Positions 1-11,749 of a stretch of 64,000 nt of DNA are shown here, in pieces (within the stretch, counting starts at the first letter, position 1; every line of letters starts with the position of its first letter). Position numbers and translations under genes: made by a program. This DNA is from Gamsiella multidivaricata. Lineage: Eukaryota; Mortierellomycota; Mortierellomycetes; Mortierellales; Mortierellaceae. Below the pieces are notes generated by a model. That model made no database searches and was not told the DNA's origin. It saw only the letters and a program-made list of their open reading frames with translations. Location of the stretch: NCBI RefSeq assembly GCF_025024155.1, contig NW_026251756.1, positions 62,001 through 126,000 on the forward strand, written 5' to 3'.

Positions 1-1483
1 TCCTGGCATGAGCAATACAAAGACTCCGCCCACGTCTTTGTCGGCGGACTCCCCTACAACCTCACGGAGGGTGATATCGTCTGTGTGCTCTCGCAGTTTG
101 GAGAGATCGCCGGTATTAATCTCGTTCGTGATAAGGAATCTGGAAAGTCCAAGGGTTATGCCTTTTTGAAATATGTCGATCAGAGGTCCACCATCCTCGC
201 AGTCGATAACATGAATGGATCCAAGGTAAACTCTTTTTCTTCTTCTTCTATTTCATGCCTGAATGTATGACGAAAGGATTATCCGCTGTGTCTATGTGGC
301 ATTGGTACTCATCACAGCTGCACTACTTTTTTATTGTAGATAGGCGGAAGGGTGATCCGAGTTGACCATGTACAGAATTACAAGGTCCCCAAAGTCTTTG
401 ACGCCGACGGAAACGAGGTCGAACCGGACGAGGATACGGTCAACAACGTTGCTCCCAAACCGATCGGAGGTAAAAAAAAAAAAAAAAAAAAAACACTCTG
501 CCTCTCCACCAAAGACACTTGATTCTCACCGTGTTCGTCGCAATTTCAACCTCGATGATTTTTTTACGGACCAACTTCCCTTTCTTCTTTTCCTTATTTC
601 GTACCCTTACTACTCCATAGATTCCGGGTCAGAAGATGAATCCTCAAGCGACTCGGACGCCTTTGACAACACCGGGATCGACATTGACGATCCCATGCGT
701 GACTACCTCCTCAAGAAACGCCGTAAAAAGAACAAGAAACCCAAAAAGAAATCCGAAAAGGATCAGGATAACGGTGACGGATCTAAAGAATCCAAGGCTG
801 AACGCAAAGCTCGCCGAGAACTCAAACGTGCAGCCAAAAAGGCTAAGAAGGAAAAGAAAGCCGCCGCCACGACTGAAGACCAGGATCAGAACAAGGACAA
901 GGACAAGGACAAAGAGAAGAGCAAAGGTCAACTCATCCGGGAATCGGACTCGAGCAAGATAGATCTAGACATGCGCGATTCCAAAAGCAACAGTACAAAC
1001 AATGCGGACGAAATTATGAAGTCGCCAGAACCTCACTCGGAAACAAAGACTCAAAAAGACACAACTTCTGCTCAGCCCTCAACATCACCTCCAGTATTAC
1101 CGTCATCCTCATCCCATAAATCGAGATCTCGTTCTCGTTCCCCAGTCTCGACATCTCGTTCTTACCGCCCTCATCACCGCCGCGACTCCCACTCTCGATC
1201 CAGGTCCAGATCACCGGACCGATACCGCTCATCCTCATACCGCGACGACAGAGACAGGAAGAGAGACTCGAGGGAACGGAGGAGAGATGACAGCCGAGAC
1301 AGGGATAGGAGCAGGAACATGGACAGGGATCGTGACAGACGTCGCAGCAGCAGTAGGGAACGGCATTACGGATCCTCTCGTCGACGACGGAGTCCTTCGC
1401 CCTACTCGTCTCGACGACGCAGTTCTTCGCCCTATTCACGTCGCAGGAGTCGTAGTCGCAGTCAGAGTCCACGGCGATCATGA
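1..1483 (+). CDS. RBMX2: RBMX2/Ist3-like spliceosomal RNA-binding protein, 5' partial
   Basis: Component of the RES (pre-mRNA retention and splicing) subcomplex of the activated spliceosome by family. The window opens in frame inside an RRM: WHEQYKDSAHVFVGGLPYNL contains RNP2 (VFVGGL), and KGYAFLKY is RNP1. Exons are 1-225, 340-469 and 621-1483; 405 residues plus stop are visible, and the true start lies off the left edge. The conserved GGRVIRVDHVQNYKVPK block follows the RRM across the first intron. The C-terminal half is a Lys-rich segment and then a long Arg-Ser/Arg-Asp domain (about 1110-1480), normal for metazoan RBMX2 but absent from the short yeast Ist3. The second intron (470-620) starts with GT followed directly by 22 A. 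The RRM identity is seen; the RES role is family knowledge. Confidence 0.9.
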
Positions 1484-1569
1484 TCTATCTTGCAGCTCTT
1501 GATACGTTTATTCCAAGATTACTGCTATGCACAAGAATAAACATAATAATACCACCACCTACCATCAAT

Positions 1570-1570
<1 letters not shown>

Positions 1571-1610
<40 letters not shown>
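1571..1610. repeat. poly(A) tract, 40 nt
   Basis: An uninterrupted run of 40 A lies in the 280-bp space between the convergent RBMX2 and flippase genes. It is about 90 bp past the RBMX2 stop codon and shortly after an AATAAA-like motif (caagaataaacataataat, near 1531). It could be homopolymer expansion at a polyadenylation site. Confidence 0.9.
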
Positions 1611-1613
<3 letters not shown>

Positions 1614-1764
1614 ATTGGGAAAAAACAAGACGATTTATTTTAGGAAAAAAAATGCCACGCTAATAGTACAAGTTCAACAAATTTTTGGGATATTCACATG
1701 CTCCTCCTCCTCCTCCTTCTACTTCTGCCCCTACTTGTCCTCATCGGCTATGCCCATACCGGTG

Positions 1765-4700
1765 CTAGTGCTGGTGCTGGTCCATTGCATGGTACTCCAC
1801 CAATGGTGCACCACCACCATTCGAATGCTCAACCGGATTGCCCGCGGAAGACGCCCTTCTCAGTCTGCCCCTTCCTACAGGACTCACACCCCGACTCCTC
1901 GACTCCCTAAACGGCGTCGATCTCGGGAAGTTTGGCTGCGTGGCCGACCATGGCCCGGACGACGACAATGACCTCTGCTGCTGCAACTGTTCCCTCGACA
2001 ATGGGCTCGCAGTGTTCGCCCTACGTAGTGGAGTTCCTCCGGCCCCCGTTGCAGTCCAGAGCTCCCCCACACGATCCTGCGCCTCTCCGAATCCATCCTC
2101 CCTCGCGACCTCATACGATTGACGTCTGCTACCCAGCGCCGAGGCTCGATCACTTTGATTCTTGGATCGACCACGACGACTCGACATACTCGGCGTATGG
2201 CGACTCGAGTTTCTCGACACGATACTCGCTGCAATCGAAAGGCGCCTCTGGATCTTCGATCCCGTCACTCCCTCGGCCTCTGCTCCTTGCTTTCCGAGCT
2301 CGACCTCCCATTCCTTCCACCGCTGCACCGCCTCGGGGTCCTTCTCCAATTCCTGGTACAGATCCACATCCGACGGGAACATCTGGGCCTTCAGGATCTT
2401 GGCCATGATATTCGGCATAATCGCAATCATAAACGCAACAATGATCGTCAGCCAGAACGGCAGGTGACCCGCCAGGGTCTGAAAGACTCCGCGGACATGG
2501 TATCCCGCCGTTCGGATCGGGTAAAAGAACGAGTACACGGTATTGTATCCGAACCAGGCCAAGATCGTCAGGAACGAAGTGACATGCGTCATGACCGACC
2601 AGTTGTGTGTCTCCAGGTACGCGATCTTGAAGGTCACGACCAACACAATCGTCGTGTACACTCCCAGACCCATCGGGAACAACGCCTCATCATCGGGCTC
2701 GACCCCAAACTTGCCAATCGCGCCCGCAATCCACAGCGGCACCATCAACGCCGCAATCGCCTGATACACCGCTGCCGCCATCCAGGTCGAGTACGTCATC
2801 AACGAGAACCCACTGTTCCGCTGTCCGAACGTATACAGCTCCGGGACCAGCAACAGCGTCGACGCCTTCAGATCCTGCTCAAACATTCCAACCACCATCA
2901 CCGGTAACGACGAGAACAGCGTGTTGTAGAACGAAAGCGTCCATTGCTCATACAACGACGTGCCCGAGAATCCTGTAAAGATCTGGAACAGTCCCTGTGT
3001 CAGGTAGAAGGTCGCGCACTTGTAAAATGTTCCCAGCACAAACTTTGACACTCGGACATACGACCACCGCCCGTGGACAAACAGAAGCCGCTCCAGGAAC
3101 CGGAACTGTGCGATCGAATAATCACTCGACCGAGCCGCTTGCAGACCCTCCTTGCCTGTGATACCGATTCCGACGTTGGCCTCCTGGATCATCGCAATAT
3201 CGTTCGCTCCATCGCCGATCGCGAGCGTCACCGCGTGTTTGCATCGAGCCCGGACCGTCTTGACCACGATTGCCTTCTGCGCAGGACTGACTCTGCAGCA
3301 GATCACTGAATCCGCTCGGATGCCCAGCTCCACAAAGAGTGCCATCAACTCTGTCGACTGCTCTACAATTCCCAGAGTCGCTCCGTCGATCACTACCACC
3401 ACATGGCGGGACTTGCCCTTGTTCACATCCTTCATCGCCTTGTTCAGCGCCCTGTGAGCCTGCGCCTGAGTCGGGACGTCCAGGATGATGGTCGAAGAGT
3501 AATCCTTGATCAAACGGCACGAGTATCCGATGTTGATGGCGGTCTCGCGCTTGTCCCCTGTCAACATCCACAGTCGAATACCAGCCCTCCGCAGCTTATC
3601 AATCGTCTCCGGCACGCCCACCTGCAACTTGTCCTCAATAGCGGTTGCACCGGTCATATCCAGATTCTGCTCCAACAACTCTGCTACCTGCTCCAGTTTC
3701 TCCTGTCGACCTTCGATAGCACTCTGAGCGGCGGCGTACTGCTTTGACCAATCGCTATACTCCTCCTTGGACAGGAATCGGTGTCCGTAAAGCAAAGTCC
3801 TCAATCCTGTGGTCGCATACTCTTGAATATGATCCATCGTCTGTTGATACTCCCACATCTCTGACTGTGTCCATCCTGGGGTCTGACCGAAAAAGTAGGC
3901 GCCCGTATCGTCCTCCTCGGCCAAAGATGGGTCGTTACCATCCGCAACCATACCAAATTCATCCTTCATCGAATCCATGGTATCCTGACGATCATAGCCC
4001 TTTCGCATAGCCCCACCGCCAACACCGATGCCCGTGCCCGAGGTCGAGGACCTGTCCAGGGCATACTTGCGACTCTTTCCCGATTTCGAGTATTCCAAGC
4101 TCTCCAAAGGATCGGCACCGTTATATCCATGAACCGAATCCGGCGTGAACGGCATGGGCGATTCCAGGGCTTGGAAATCATTGAATCCCGTCTGAGGATC
4201 CCGCACGCGCTCCAAAATGATTGAATCCGCCCCCTTTGTGAACAAACAGATCTGTCCATCCGGCATCCGGTAGATGACCGACATACGCTTCCGCTTACTC
4301 GAGAACTCGATGACGTTGAGGATTTCATAAAACTCCTCCTTTGTCGCCTCATTCGGGGACTCTCGCAGGCTGCACACACGGATTCCGCCACGGCTGCGGT
4401 CCACAAAGACGTAGCCAAGCTCCTTTGCACCAGCGACCAAAGCGTTCTCGTCCGGACTGGCTGCCTGGTACTTGAAACTCATCGGATCGGACACATCCAT
4501 CAGCTCTGGGACGGCATCGTGACAAAGAGCCATTGCCAACAAGAAGAACCGAATCCTGCCCGTCATGGGGTGGCGTGCTCCTGACTCTAAGAAGGGAATC
4601 AATTGGGACGTGGGCGTGCAGGGTACGATGGTCTCTGCGTAGGATGGTTTGTTGCCTACGTGAACGCTCTCTGGATAAGTACCCGAATATGATCCTGCCC

Positions 4701-7283
4701 CCATCTCCGAGACTTCCTTCCCACCGAGACTCTGGTAACCTATGCTGGACCTGCGGCTGTGCCGATGCGAGGACCGCTTCAGTTTGCTGACCACCTTCCC
4801 AGCCTTGTTCTTGTACTTGTTGCGCCTACGAGTGGCTTCCCCCTCCGGTGTGGGGTCAGATGAGAGCCCATCCTGGTTCTCCTGCGCCAACAACGCTGCT
4901 GCCTTGATAGTTTCCGGATCCAGGTCATGGTTGAAGGAATGTCCTGCCACGCAGAATTTGCGAAAGATCATGATGTTCTCCGTGAGCGTTCCTGTCTTGT
5001 CCGAGAATAGATAGCTGACCTGGCCCAATTCCTCGTTAATGACTGATGTCCTGGCCTCTGCGGGGGTGTCCGAGATCGGATCATACATCTCAATGTCGTG
5101 GTGGATAAAGTACGCCTGCAGCAACTTGACCAATTCCATCGTGACATAGAGCGAGATTGGAATCATGGTGTTGAAGAGGACGATGTATCCAAAGAGGACC
5201 GAAGCAGTATCGCTGTGGAAGGGACCCTTGCCTGACAGGTACCAGGCCATGCTTCCGGGCTTGGTGTTCTTGCTGTTCCAGACCGCGCTGAGGACTGTGC
5301 AGAGTGCGGACAAAAAGATGACGATGCTGAAGATGACGATGATGACCTTGTTGATCAGGCGCTGCATGCTAGGGGCCTTTGTCCGCACGTTCTTTGAGCC
5401 GTTCTGACGGATCTTTGTGTCCTCGCCCGAGAAGACGACGAGGCCGTAGACGTAAGGGGTGTTACGGAGGATGGTGCCGCGGAGGAGGACCTGGTTGATG
5501 CTGAGCGGGTATCGCGGCAGGTTCTTGCCCCGCCCAAGTTCCATGTAGCCCTCAAAGTTGTACAGGTCCTGGTTGGGCTGTTCCGTATGGGCGCAACCTG
5601 GGTTCGAGAGAACGTAATTCCGTCCAAACCCAAAAAAAAAAAAAGAAGAAAAAAACCGACGATGATGATGATGATTAGTTATCGTGCATATGCGAAATTA
5701 GGATTCATTCGATTAGCGCCATTTTTTTTTTTTTTTTTTTTTATCTCCTCCTCATCTTCCGGGTATGCTTTCCTGCCCTGCCCCTGCGGAACCTGACGCC
5801 TTTTCCGCCAGTTGATCCCGTCCCTCGTTCGGATGGTCGGGTAATAGAATACGCATATGCACGCACGAACAATACACAAACACACAGACACAAACAACAA
5901 CGCCATATGCTGCCCCCTGTCGACAAGCCTGCTCTTTTTTTGTGTGCTCTGTGCAAGTCAACAACCCACACACGACCATGACCAAAAACAGAGCCAAATA
6001 CCCAACCATGACATAACCAACCCCGCCAAGGAGAAACATCCGCTTTAACTTTATCCCCCCCTCCAGTACCGGGCAAAAGGACAAAAAGACAACAACAAAA
6101 GAAAAAAAAAGGAAACCATGGAAGGAATCATTGTCATCATAATGGATCACCAGAGTGCAGTGCAGCAACGCTGTGTAGTGTAGTGTAGTGTTGTAGTATA
6201 GGGGAATAATCTTTCCCCCTCCCCCCTCCCCCCTTCCCCGGGTGACAAAATGACGCGCCTCCAACATTGCAAAAAGACGCAGAAGCGAGAGCGTACCTGT
6301 GAAAGATGCGAGATCCTCGGGAGTTTGGATGTTGTCATTCGTGACCTTGAGCGCCTGTCGTTGCTTGAGATTCGTCTCGCCATCGAGCGCGGCAGTCTCG
6401 ACATAGCACCCGCCCTCTGGTCCTCCAGAGTGCAGCAGAACCAAATCTGCAGGCACCCAGTCATTCTGATCCACCCTTACAATATCTCCCACGGCCAGGT
6501 CCTTCCACTTGATTTGCTGAAAGATTGGAAGATTTGCTGCAGGTGAATGCTGCGTCGTTGCTGGTGTCAATGGTATCGTGATCGAGACATCTGCAGACGA
6601 CGATTCAACCTCCACGGCTGCTGTAGTTGCCAAAGGCGCGTGATGAGGGAAATCGGCCGAAGAGATCGAGTTGGTTGCGTTACGATAGCTCCGAAAGACG
6701 TTTGCCTTCTGGTTATTCTCTCCACTGTCCTGTCGATGTCTCCGGTAATCATCATAGCCCTCATGAGCGATTGCGATCGACAAGAAGACCACCAACGGAA
6801 CCAAGGTTGTGTACTGGCCTGTTGGGGACCAGCTCGGCACCATCTGCAAGGAAGCGACGAACAAGAAGTAGACGTTTGCGATCTTTGAGAATTGCGCATA
6901 AAGCTGCTTTGGCAAGAAATCCCACAGGGTGTAGCGAGCGGTTGTTACTGCATTGGAGACATAGGGATAGCCGGTTTCTGGCTGGATGAGAGGGGTGGTT
7001 CGGGAGGGGTTGATGGGGATGACTCGGTCGGACTTTTGGGGGACGACGCCTCTGCGACCTCTGACCTTGTTGAGGACAGTGGTCCACCAGCTCTGGGGAT
7101 GGATTGGTTTCGAGACATCGGAGGATTCAGAATCCCTGCGGGATTGTTCTTTGAAGGAGTGTGAATGGATAGGAGCTGGTGGTGCAGTTGTTGCTGTGGA
7201 TGGATCGTGGACTGAGCCGAGTTCCATGACAGAGGACTTGGTGCCGACGGGAGTGGGTTCTGGCTTCTCGATCAACAGGTTCT

Positions 7284-7342
<59 letters not shown>

Positions 7343-7614
7343 GCTGCGGAGGAGTCATTGAAGGGGTTGTTCCTTGAGGTGGAGGACGAAGGGGAGGTGA
7401 TGATCAAGGGCTGCTGTCCTTGCAGGGTAGCTCTCCGTCGACGGGAGTGCAGGGAGGGTATGCTGGAGGAGGAGGAGGATGTAGCATTGTTGGTGGGCGA
7501 AAGAGGGGCATCGGCTGATGGGGAAGTGAGCAGGTGCAGCGGTAGTTGCTGGTGTTGCGGTGGTATTGACGACGGAGGAGTTGAAGAGGATGAGGGCTGA
7601 CTGGCGGGAGCCAT
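1765..7614 (-). CDS. DNF3: P4-type ATPase (phospholipid flippase), Dnf3-like
   Basis: Aminophospholipid flippase expected in Golgi or plasma membrane. Two exons, 7614-6297 and 5597-1765, give 1716 residues. Visible motifs: actuator loop LDGETNLKQRQA, PISL in TM4, phosphorylation motif DKTGTLT with the catalytic Asp near residue 639, KGADSIILE in the nucleotide domain, MLTGDKRETAINIG, and the hinge motif GDGANDIAMIQEANVGIGI. About ten hydrophobic segments follow the P4 pattern. The low-complexity N-terminus has an Asn-Ser repeat from a hexamer microsatellite (about 7276-7341), and a basic Ser-rich insertion follows the catalytic site. The sequence around FRKFCVAGHSFNHDLD and FSGTSLYEQWTLSFYNTLFSSLP resembles Dnf3 more than Drs2 or Neo1; that subclass is from memory. 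The 699-nt intron is unusually long for the window. Start chosen at the first in-frame ATG before the P4 N-terminal block. Confidence 0.9.
7276..7341. repeat. hexanucleotide (GCTGTT)n microsatellite in coding sequence
   Basis: About eleven GCTGTT units lie inside the flippase first exon and are read on the minus strand as alternating Asn and Ser. A six-base unit keeps the frame when its number changes, so the length is likely polymorphic. Confidence 0.85.
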
Positions 7615-7670
7615 GGTCTTTGATGAATCCGATATCGGATGCAGCTGCGAAAGTGAAGGTGTGCAGACGA

Positions 7671-7752
7671 ACGAGAGAGTGAGTGAGTGGGTGAGTGAGT
7701 GGGTGAATGAGTGAGTGAGTGAATGAATGAATGAGTGAGTGAGTGAGTGACG
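7671..7752. repeat. degenerate (GAGT)n tandem repeat
   Basis: Imperfect GAGT units with GGGT and GAAT variants lie just upstream of the flippase start codon (on its minus strand, ACTC repeats in the leader or promoter). Confidence 0.8.
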
Positions 7753-7787
7753 ATATAATTAGACGATGTATGTGGCACGTAGAAGAA

Positions 7788-7818
<31 letters not shown>

Positions 7819-8759
7819 AGGAGGGGTGAGGGAAGTGAGTGACAAGCAACGGGAACAGGCGAAAGGACTGTTGTTGCGGTCGAGGCGGGGAGGGGGAGGG
7901 GGACGAAGGGAACCAGGTCAGGAACGTGTGTTCTGGGCGGTGGGCGCAAGTGAGCAGGGGCATATGTATATATATATATATACCTTTTTCAGTGGGTGCA
8001 CGCGATGAGAGTGGGCGGACGGGGGTGAATGGAGGGAGGGGTGCTGATGGGAGGGAGTAAGGAGGAGTGGGAGTGGGAGTGCGGGCGGGAGTGGGAGTGG
8101 ATGTGGATGTGGGGGGAAGTAAAGAGTGCGAGAGTGGGAGAGGAGGGGAGAACGACTGCTCAGAGCAGAGGAGAGAGTGAGAAGTGTAAAAGAACGAAAG
8201 AGTGGAAAAAGAAGAAAGAAGCGAAAGAGGAAGAAAGCGAGCGCAGCGAAAGAAAGCGAATGCAGCCACTTAAAAAGCCAAAGCTCCGTTCGTCCCCCCC
8301 CCCCCCCTTTTCACTATCGGATTTCCTAGTCCTTGTCGTCGGCGGAGCAAAAGCACATATGCAGCCCAGCCCATACAGGGCTGGCGTTCTTCCTTGCCGG
8401 CCCTGTCGATGTCAGCCCTGCTGTCAACTGACAACACCACTTGGCCATGCCATGCCTGTAGTCAGCCAGTCTATCAGATTGTCGGTTTGTCACCTCCTTT
8501 TGTTGCCACGGGGGACGGCAGGGTAATAAATAGGGCGGCAATGGTCCGTCCCTGAGGAACCCCTCCCTAGTCTCACCCGTTTCACTCTCCGGAAAACCAC
8601 GAAGCAGCGATGCACTAGTCCACACGCTAGGCTGGCACCAAGAACGTGTGCGTGGGCGGATCAGACCACCGAATCCAAAATGCAGACGAACAGGTGGTCC
8701 CTCTACACCGACCACCGTTTCAATGGTCCGCTCTAGTCCCCCTGCCCCTCCCCCGACAC

Positions 8760-8763
<4 letters not shown>

Positions 8764-8792
<29 letters not shown>
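8764..8792. repeat. (CT)n dinucleotide repeat
   Basis: About 14 CT units in the gene-poor stretch. Similar CT-rich tracts stand just before several start codons in this window, for example near 13665-13695 (as GA), 16440-16475 and 49940-49985. Confidence 0.85.
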
Positions 8793-8795
<3 letters not shown>

Positions 8796-10430
8796 CCAAG
8801 GCAATGGTGCAACATCTTGAAGACTTGAGTATGTCCGCCGTATTAGCCATATCTCGCTCCCTCTCCATCCCCCATGCGCTCTTTTGTTTTGTTCATTCGG
8901 TATGACGATGACGATGGTAAATCAACTTTTGCACCTTGCACCTTCGTCCTCAGCAACCCACAAATGAACCAATTGATAGGTGTGCAAACGGTAACTCTTC
9001 TACCTCCCCCTCCCCCCATTCATTTGTGTCCATACCTATATCCATCACCATCACCATCTTCTCTTCCTTCTCCTCACTGCGTTTGCATTGAGGTGCTTTG
9101 CCCTGCTTTACTGTGCCTCTCCATTGGCCCTTTTTGTTCTCCGTCCGTCCCCATGAACCTGTCCGTCTCCCATTTTTGGTTCGCACAGAGCACCCAATTT
9201 CCAGCTGGGCTGTTTTTTCTTTTTATGGTCACGCCCGCGCAACCCGCCCAATATTGCAATGCGATATTTCTTTTGTCCCGAATGTATACCCGCGACATCA
9301 AAAAAATAAAATAAAAAATTACGCCCATCCATCCACCCAACTATGCGGATCCTTCGCTTTGTCCGGCGTGTCTCTGACTCCTCCCCATTCTATCCATCAC
9401 CACCATCCGCCCTGATCAAAAGTCTTGGTACATGTATATATATCACACCGCGAAAATTTAGTCCGCAAGGGGAACCACAACGATCCAAGATTCCATAACT
9501 CGGCTGACCGCTGCTTCCCTGTGCAAGCCTATTACAATTAGGTCGACTCAGATGAAGAGCCCTTTGTCATTTCAAAAATGTACCTTCTAATAAATTGACC
9601 TTATTATGCACCATATGAACATCGCTAGTACCTTTTCCTCCCCTTTTCTCCTACTCTACATAGGCATTTTCACAACACCCTGCATAGAAAACGCGTCTTT
9701 GCGAAGGAAGGGGCTGAGACCCACATATTAAATAGCGGTATGTGCGGTGGTATTGTGGGCTAGAGCATCGAATCTTTGGATCGACGGACAACTCAGGTCA
9801 GGACACTGATAACTGGTTGTCGAATGAGACAGAGATGAGCACCAAACGACCAGCAGCAGCAGCAGCAGCAGCAGCAATAACAACAGCAACAACAATAGTA
9901 ACAAAAACTGCGCTCGTTCTACAGCCCAGAAACGGTATAGGACTTGATCTGCAAAAACCCCGCGTAGGGCTTTGGCATTTGCACAAGACTTGATCCTCCG
10001 TGTGGCTGTTGGATGGGGCGGTAACCTTTTTCTTTCTTTCTTTCTTTCTTTCTTTTTGCTACGGAGCCAATTGTCCCCCTCCCTAGCACGCGCCTACACC
10101 CACCCGATGTCCTATTGAGCCTCAGACTGTCACTCGTAAACACTCGCCTTAATTTTCCAAACAGTGCGTGTAACCATCCAATAACCAGATCATCGTTTCT
10201 CTCCACCAAACGCGCGGCTATAGCCAGAGCTGTCTTGCATAAACTCCCCTCCCCTCCCCCTCTGAGGACGAGAAAAACAACAACAACAACAGCCATTACG
10301 CCAGCCAAATCCTCCCTGCCAAGAATTCATCATCATCATGCTCAAATACTCCCCCAAGGAGGCAATTCGAGAAATAAAGGACGCCTGCAACTGCAAAAGC
10401 CATCTAGCATAATAGAATGACGGAGCGCCA

Positions 10431-10487
10431 AGGAAAGGAAAGGAAAGGAAAGGAAAGGAAAGGAAAGGAAAGGAGGGAGGGAGGGAG
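10431..10487. repeat. (AGGAA)n pentanucleotide repeat followed by (GGGA)n
   Basis: Roughly nine AGGAA units run straight into several GGGA units. There is no gene around them. Confidence 0.85.
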
Positions 10488-10945
10488 AGCTGGTGGGTAG
10501 AAGGGTTTTCGACGAGGCGCAAGGTGAAGCTGAAAAGAGGGGTGGGGTTCTTGTGCTATAGATAAGATCGGGAACGTGCGTGGTTGATCCAGGTTCCACA
10601 AATCAATAAAGTTTCCGCTAATGTCCACCTGCCGTTGTTTTTCCGTCTTTGAAAACTTTTGGAATGCGTCGCGTGCGTAGTCGCGTTTTAACCGCGTTCA
10701 TCGCGTAGTCGTATTCTTTTTCTTTTTCTTTTCTTTTCCTGTCTTTTTTTTTATCATCTTCTCTTTTTTTTTCTTCATCTTGAAAACTTCACGCGTATAA
10801 AATGGTTGTTCAAATTTGAAAAAGCAAAGAAAAAAAAAAACTAAAAAGGAGTGTTACTCTCAACTCGGTAGAGATATCGCGTCTCCTGGCCTTTGTTGCC
10901 CCCCCAGCAGCCTCGGTAGCGCCATGGTCACCTCCAGAAAAAAGA

Positions 10946-10983
<38 letters not shown>

Positions 10984-10985
<2 letters not shown>

Positions 10986-11385
10986 TGAAGGAGGGCTGAG
11001 GAGCTGAGGAATCGGAAAAAAGACCCTCGTTTATCTCATAGACAGGTGTTTTGCACGACCTACCTATCGCGCCAGGGCTTTTGTGCAAGGACCCAACCTT
11101 GCTCGATCGTCTTCTATAGCGGGTGTGACCCACCCTGGTATTGTAATATTGTGGTATTGTATCTAGGGAAAATGTCTGATAAGTCTTTGTGCCTAGAGAC
11201 CTGGCGTCCAGAACGCAGAACTCTTTTTTTTTTTTTTTTTTTTTTTTTCCACAGACATGAAAAGACCACATTTTGATGGGCGTCTGATGAAACAAATCGG
11301 AAAAAAAGAAGCCCGATCGATATCCCTGGCTTGCAGCGGGGGAGGCACAGTCTTTCAGGTCCCAACAGGGCACTGTATAGTATAC
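10984..11385. repeat. dispersed repeat, copy A
   Basis: This block aligns along its whole length with 57008-57417 in the same orientation. Shared stretches include TTATCTCATAGACAGGTG, CAGGGCTTTTGTGCAA, CTTGCTCGATCGTCTTCTAT, AATGTCTGATAAGTCTT, TGCCTAGAGACCTG and CAGTCTTTCAGG. The copies differ by substitutions and small indels. Here a T25 run stands where the other copy has TTTT, and an A36 run abuts the left edge. No conserved protein, terminal inverted repeat or clear target duplication was seen. Family type unknown: a degenerate non-autonomous element is possible. Boundaries are good to about 15 bp. Confidence 0.8.
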
Positions 11386-11749
11386 ACCGGCACCCCTGGC
11401 ACGGAAATAATGTCATTTCACTTTAGAAACTCAGCCGTTCTGAATGAGATGAGCCAGATCAAAAAGAATTTCCCTCACCTAGGTCCAGTCCAACTTTCGA
11501 GAAAATGGCTGGATTAATTATCGTTGGCCAAGTTTAGACAGTTTTTTTTTTTTTTGTTTTTTTGTCACACCACCACAGCAACGAATAGAGTGGTACGCAT
11601 GCATTCTTTTTTAATCCGAAACCCACTCCTTGTAAGGCTCGTAGTCAATGCTCGTTATTTCGACATATTCATATATGTTTTTCCATGTTGTAATAATTGT
11701 AATATACGGAAGATTTGGGAATGTCTCATGGCGCATAGACCGTGAAGTC

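Larger units (their letters stand above)
7615..11749. other. 4.1-kb gene-poor region between two minus-strand genes
   Basis: No open frame here shows recognisable protein similarity; the longer ones are low-complexity readings of repeats. The left part is the probable flippase promoter and 5' leader, CT-rich on the minus strand. Simple repeats include GAGT units (about 7675-7752), GGA units (7789-7826), TA repeats (7966-7982), CT repeats (8764-8792), CAG (9849-9876), TTTC (10028-10056), AGGAA (10431-10473), A36 (10948-10983) and T25 (11224-11248). Copy A of a dispersed repeat occupies about 10984-11385. A non-coding RNA gene cannot be excluded by eye. Confidence 0.6.

Noticed and set aside
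7355..8269. 304-codon minus-strand open frame upstream of the flippase
   Set aside because: It is Ser/Pro/Thr low-complexity from simple repeats and overlaps flippase exon 1 in another frame.
8326..8868. 180-codon minus-strand open frame
   Set aside because: Part of it is CT-repeat translation; no family similarity and no neighbouring exons.
10810..11373. 187-codon minus-strand open frame across repeat copy A
   Set aside because: It includes Lys and Phe runs from homopolymers and is not kept open in copy B, so it is not evidence of a transposon protein.
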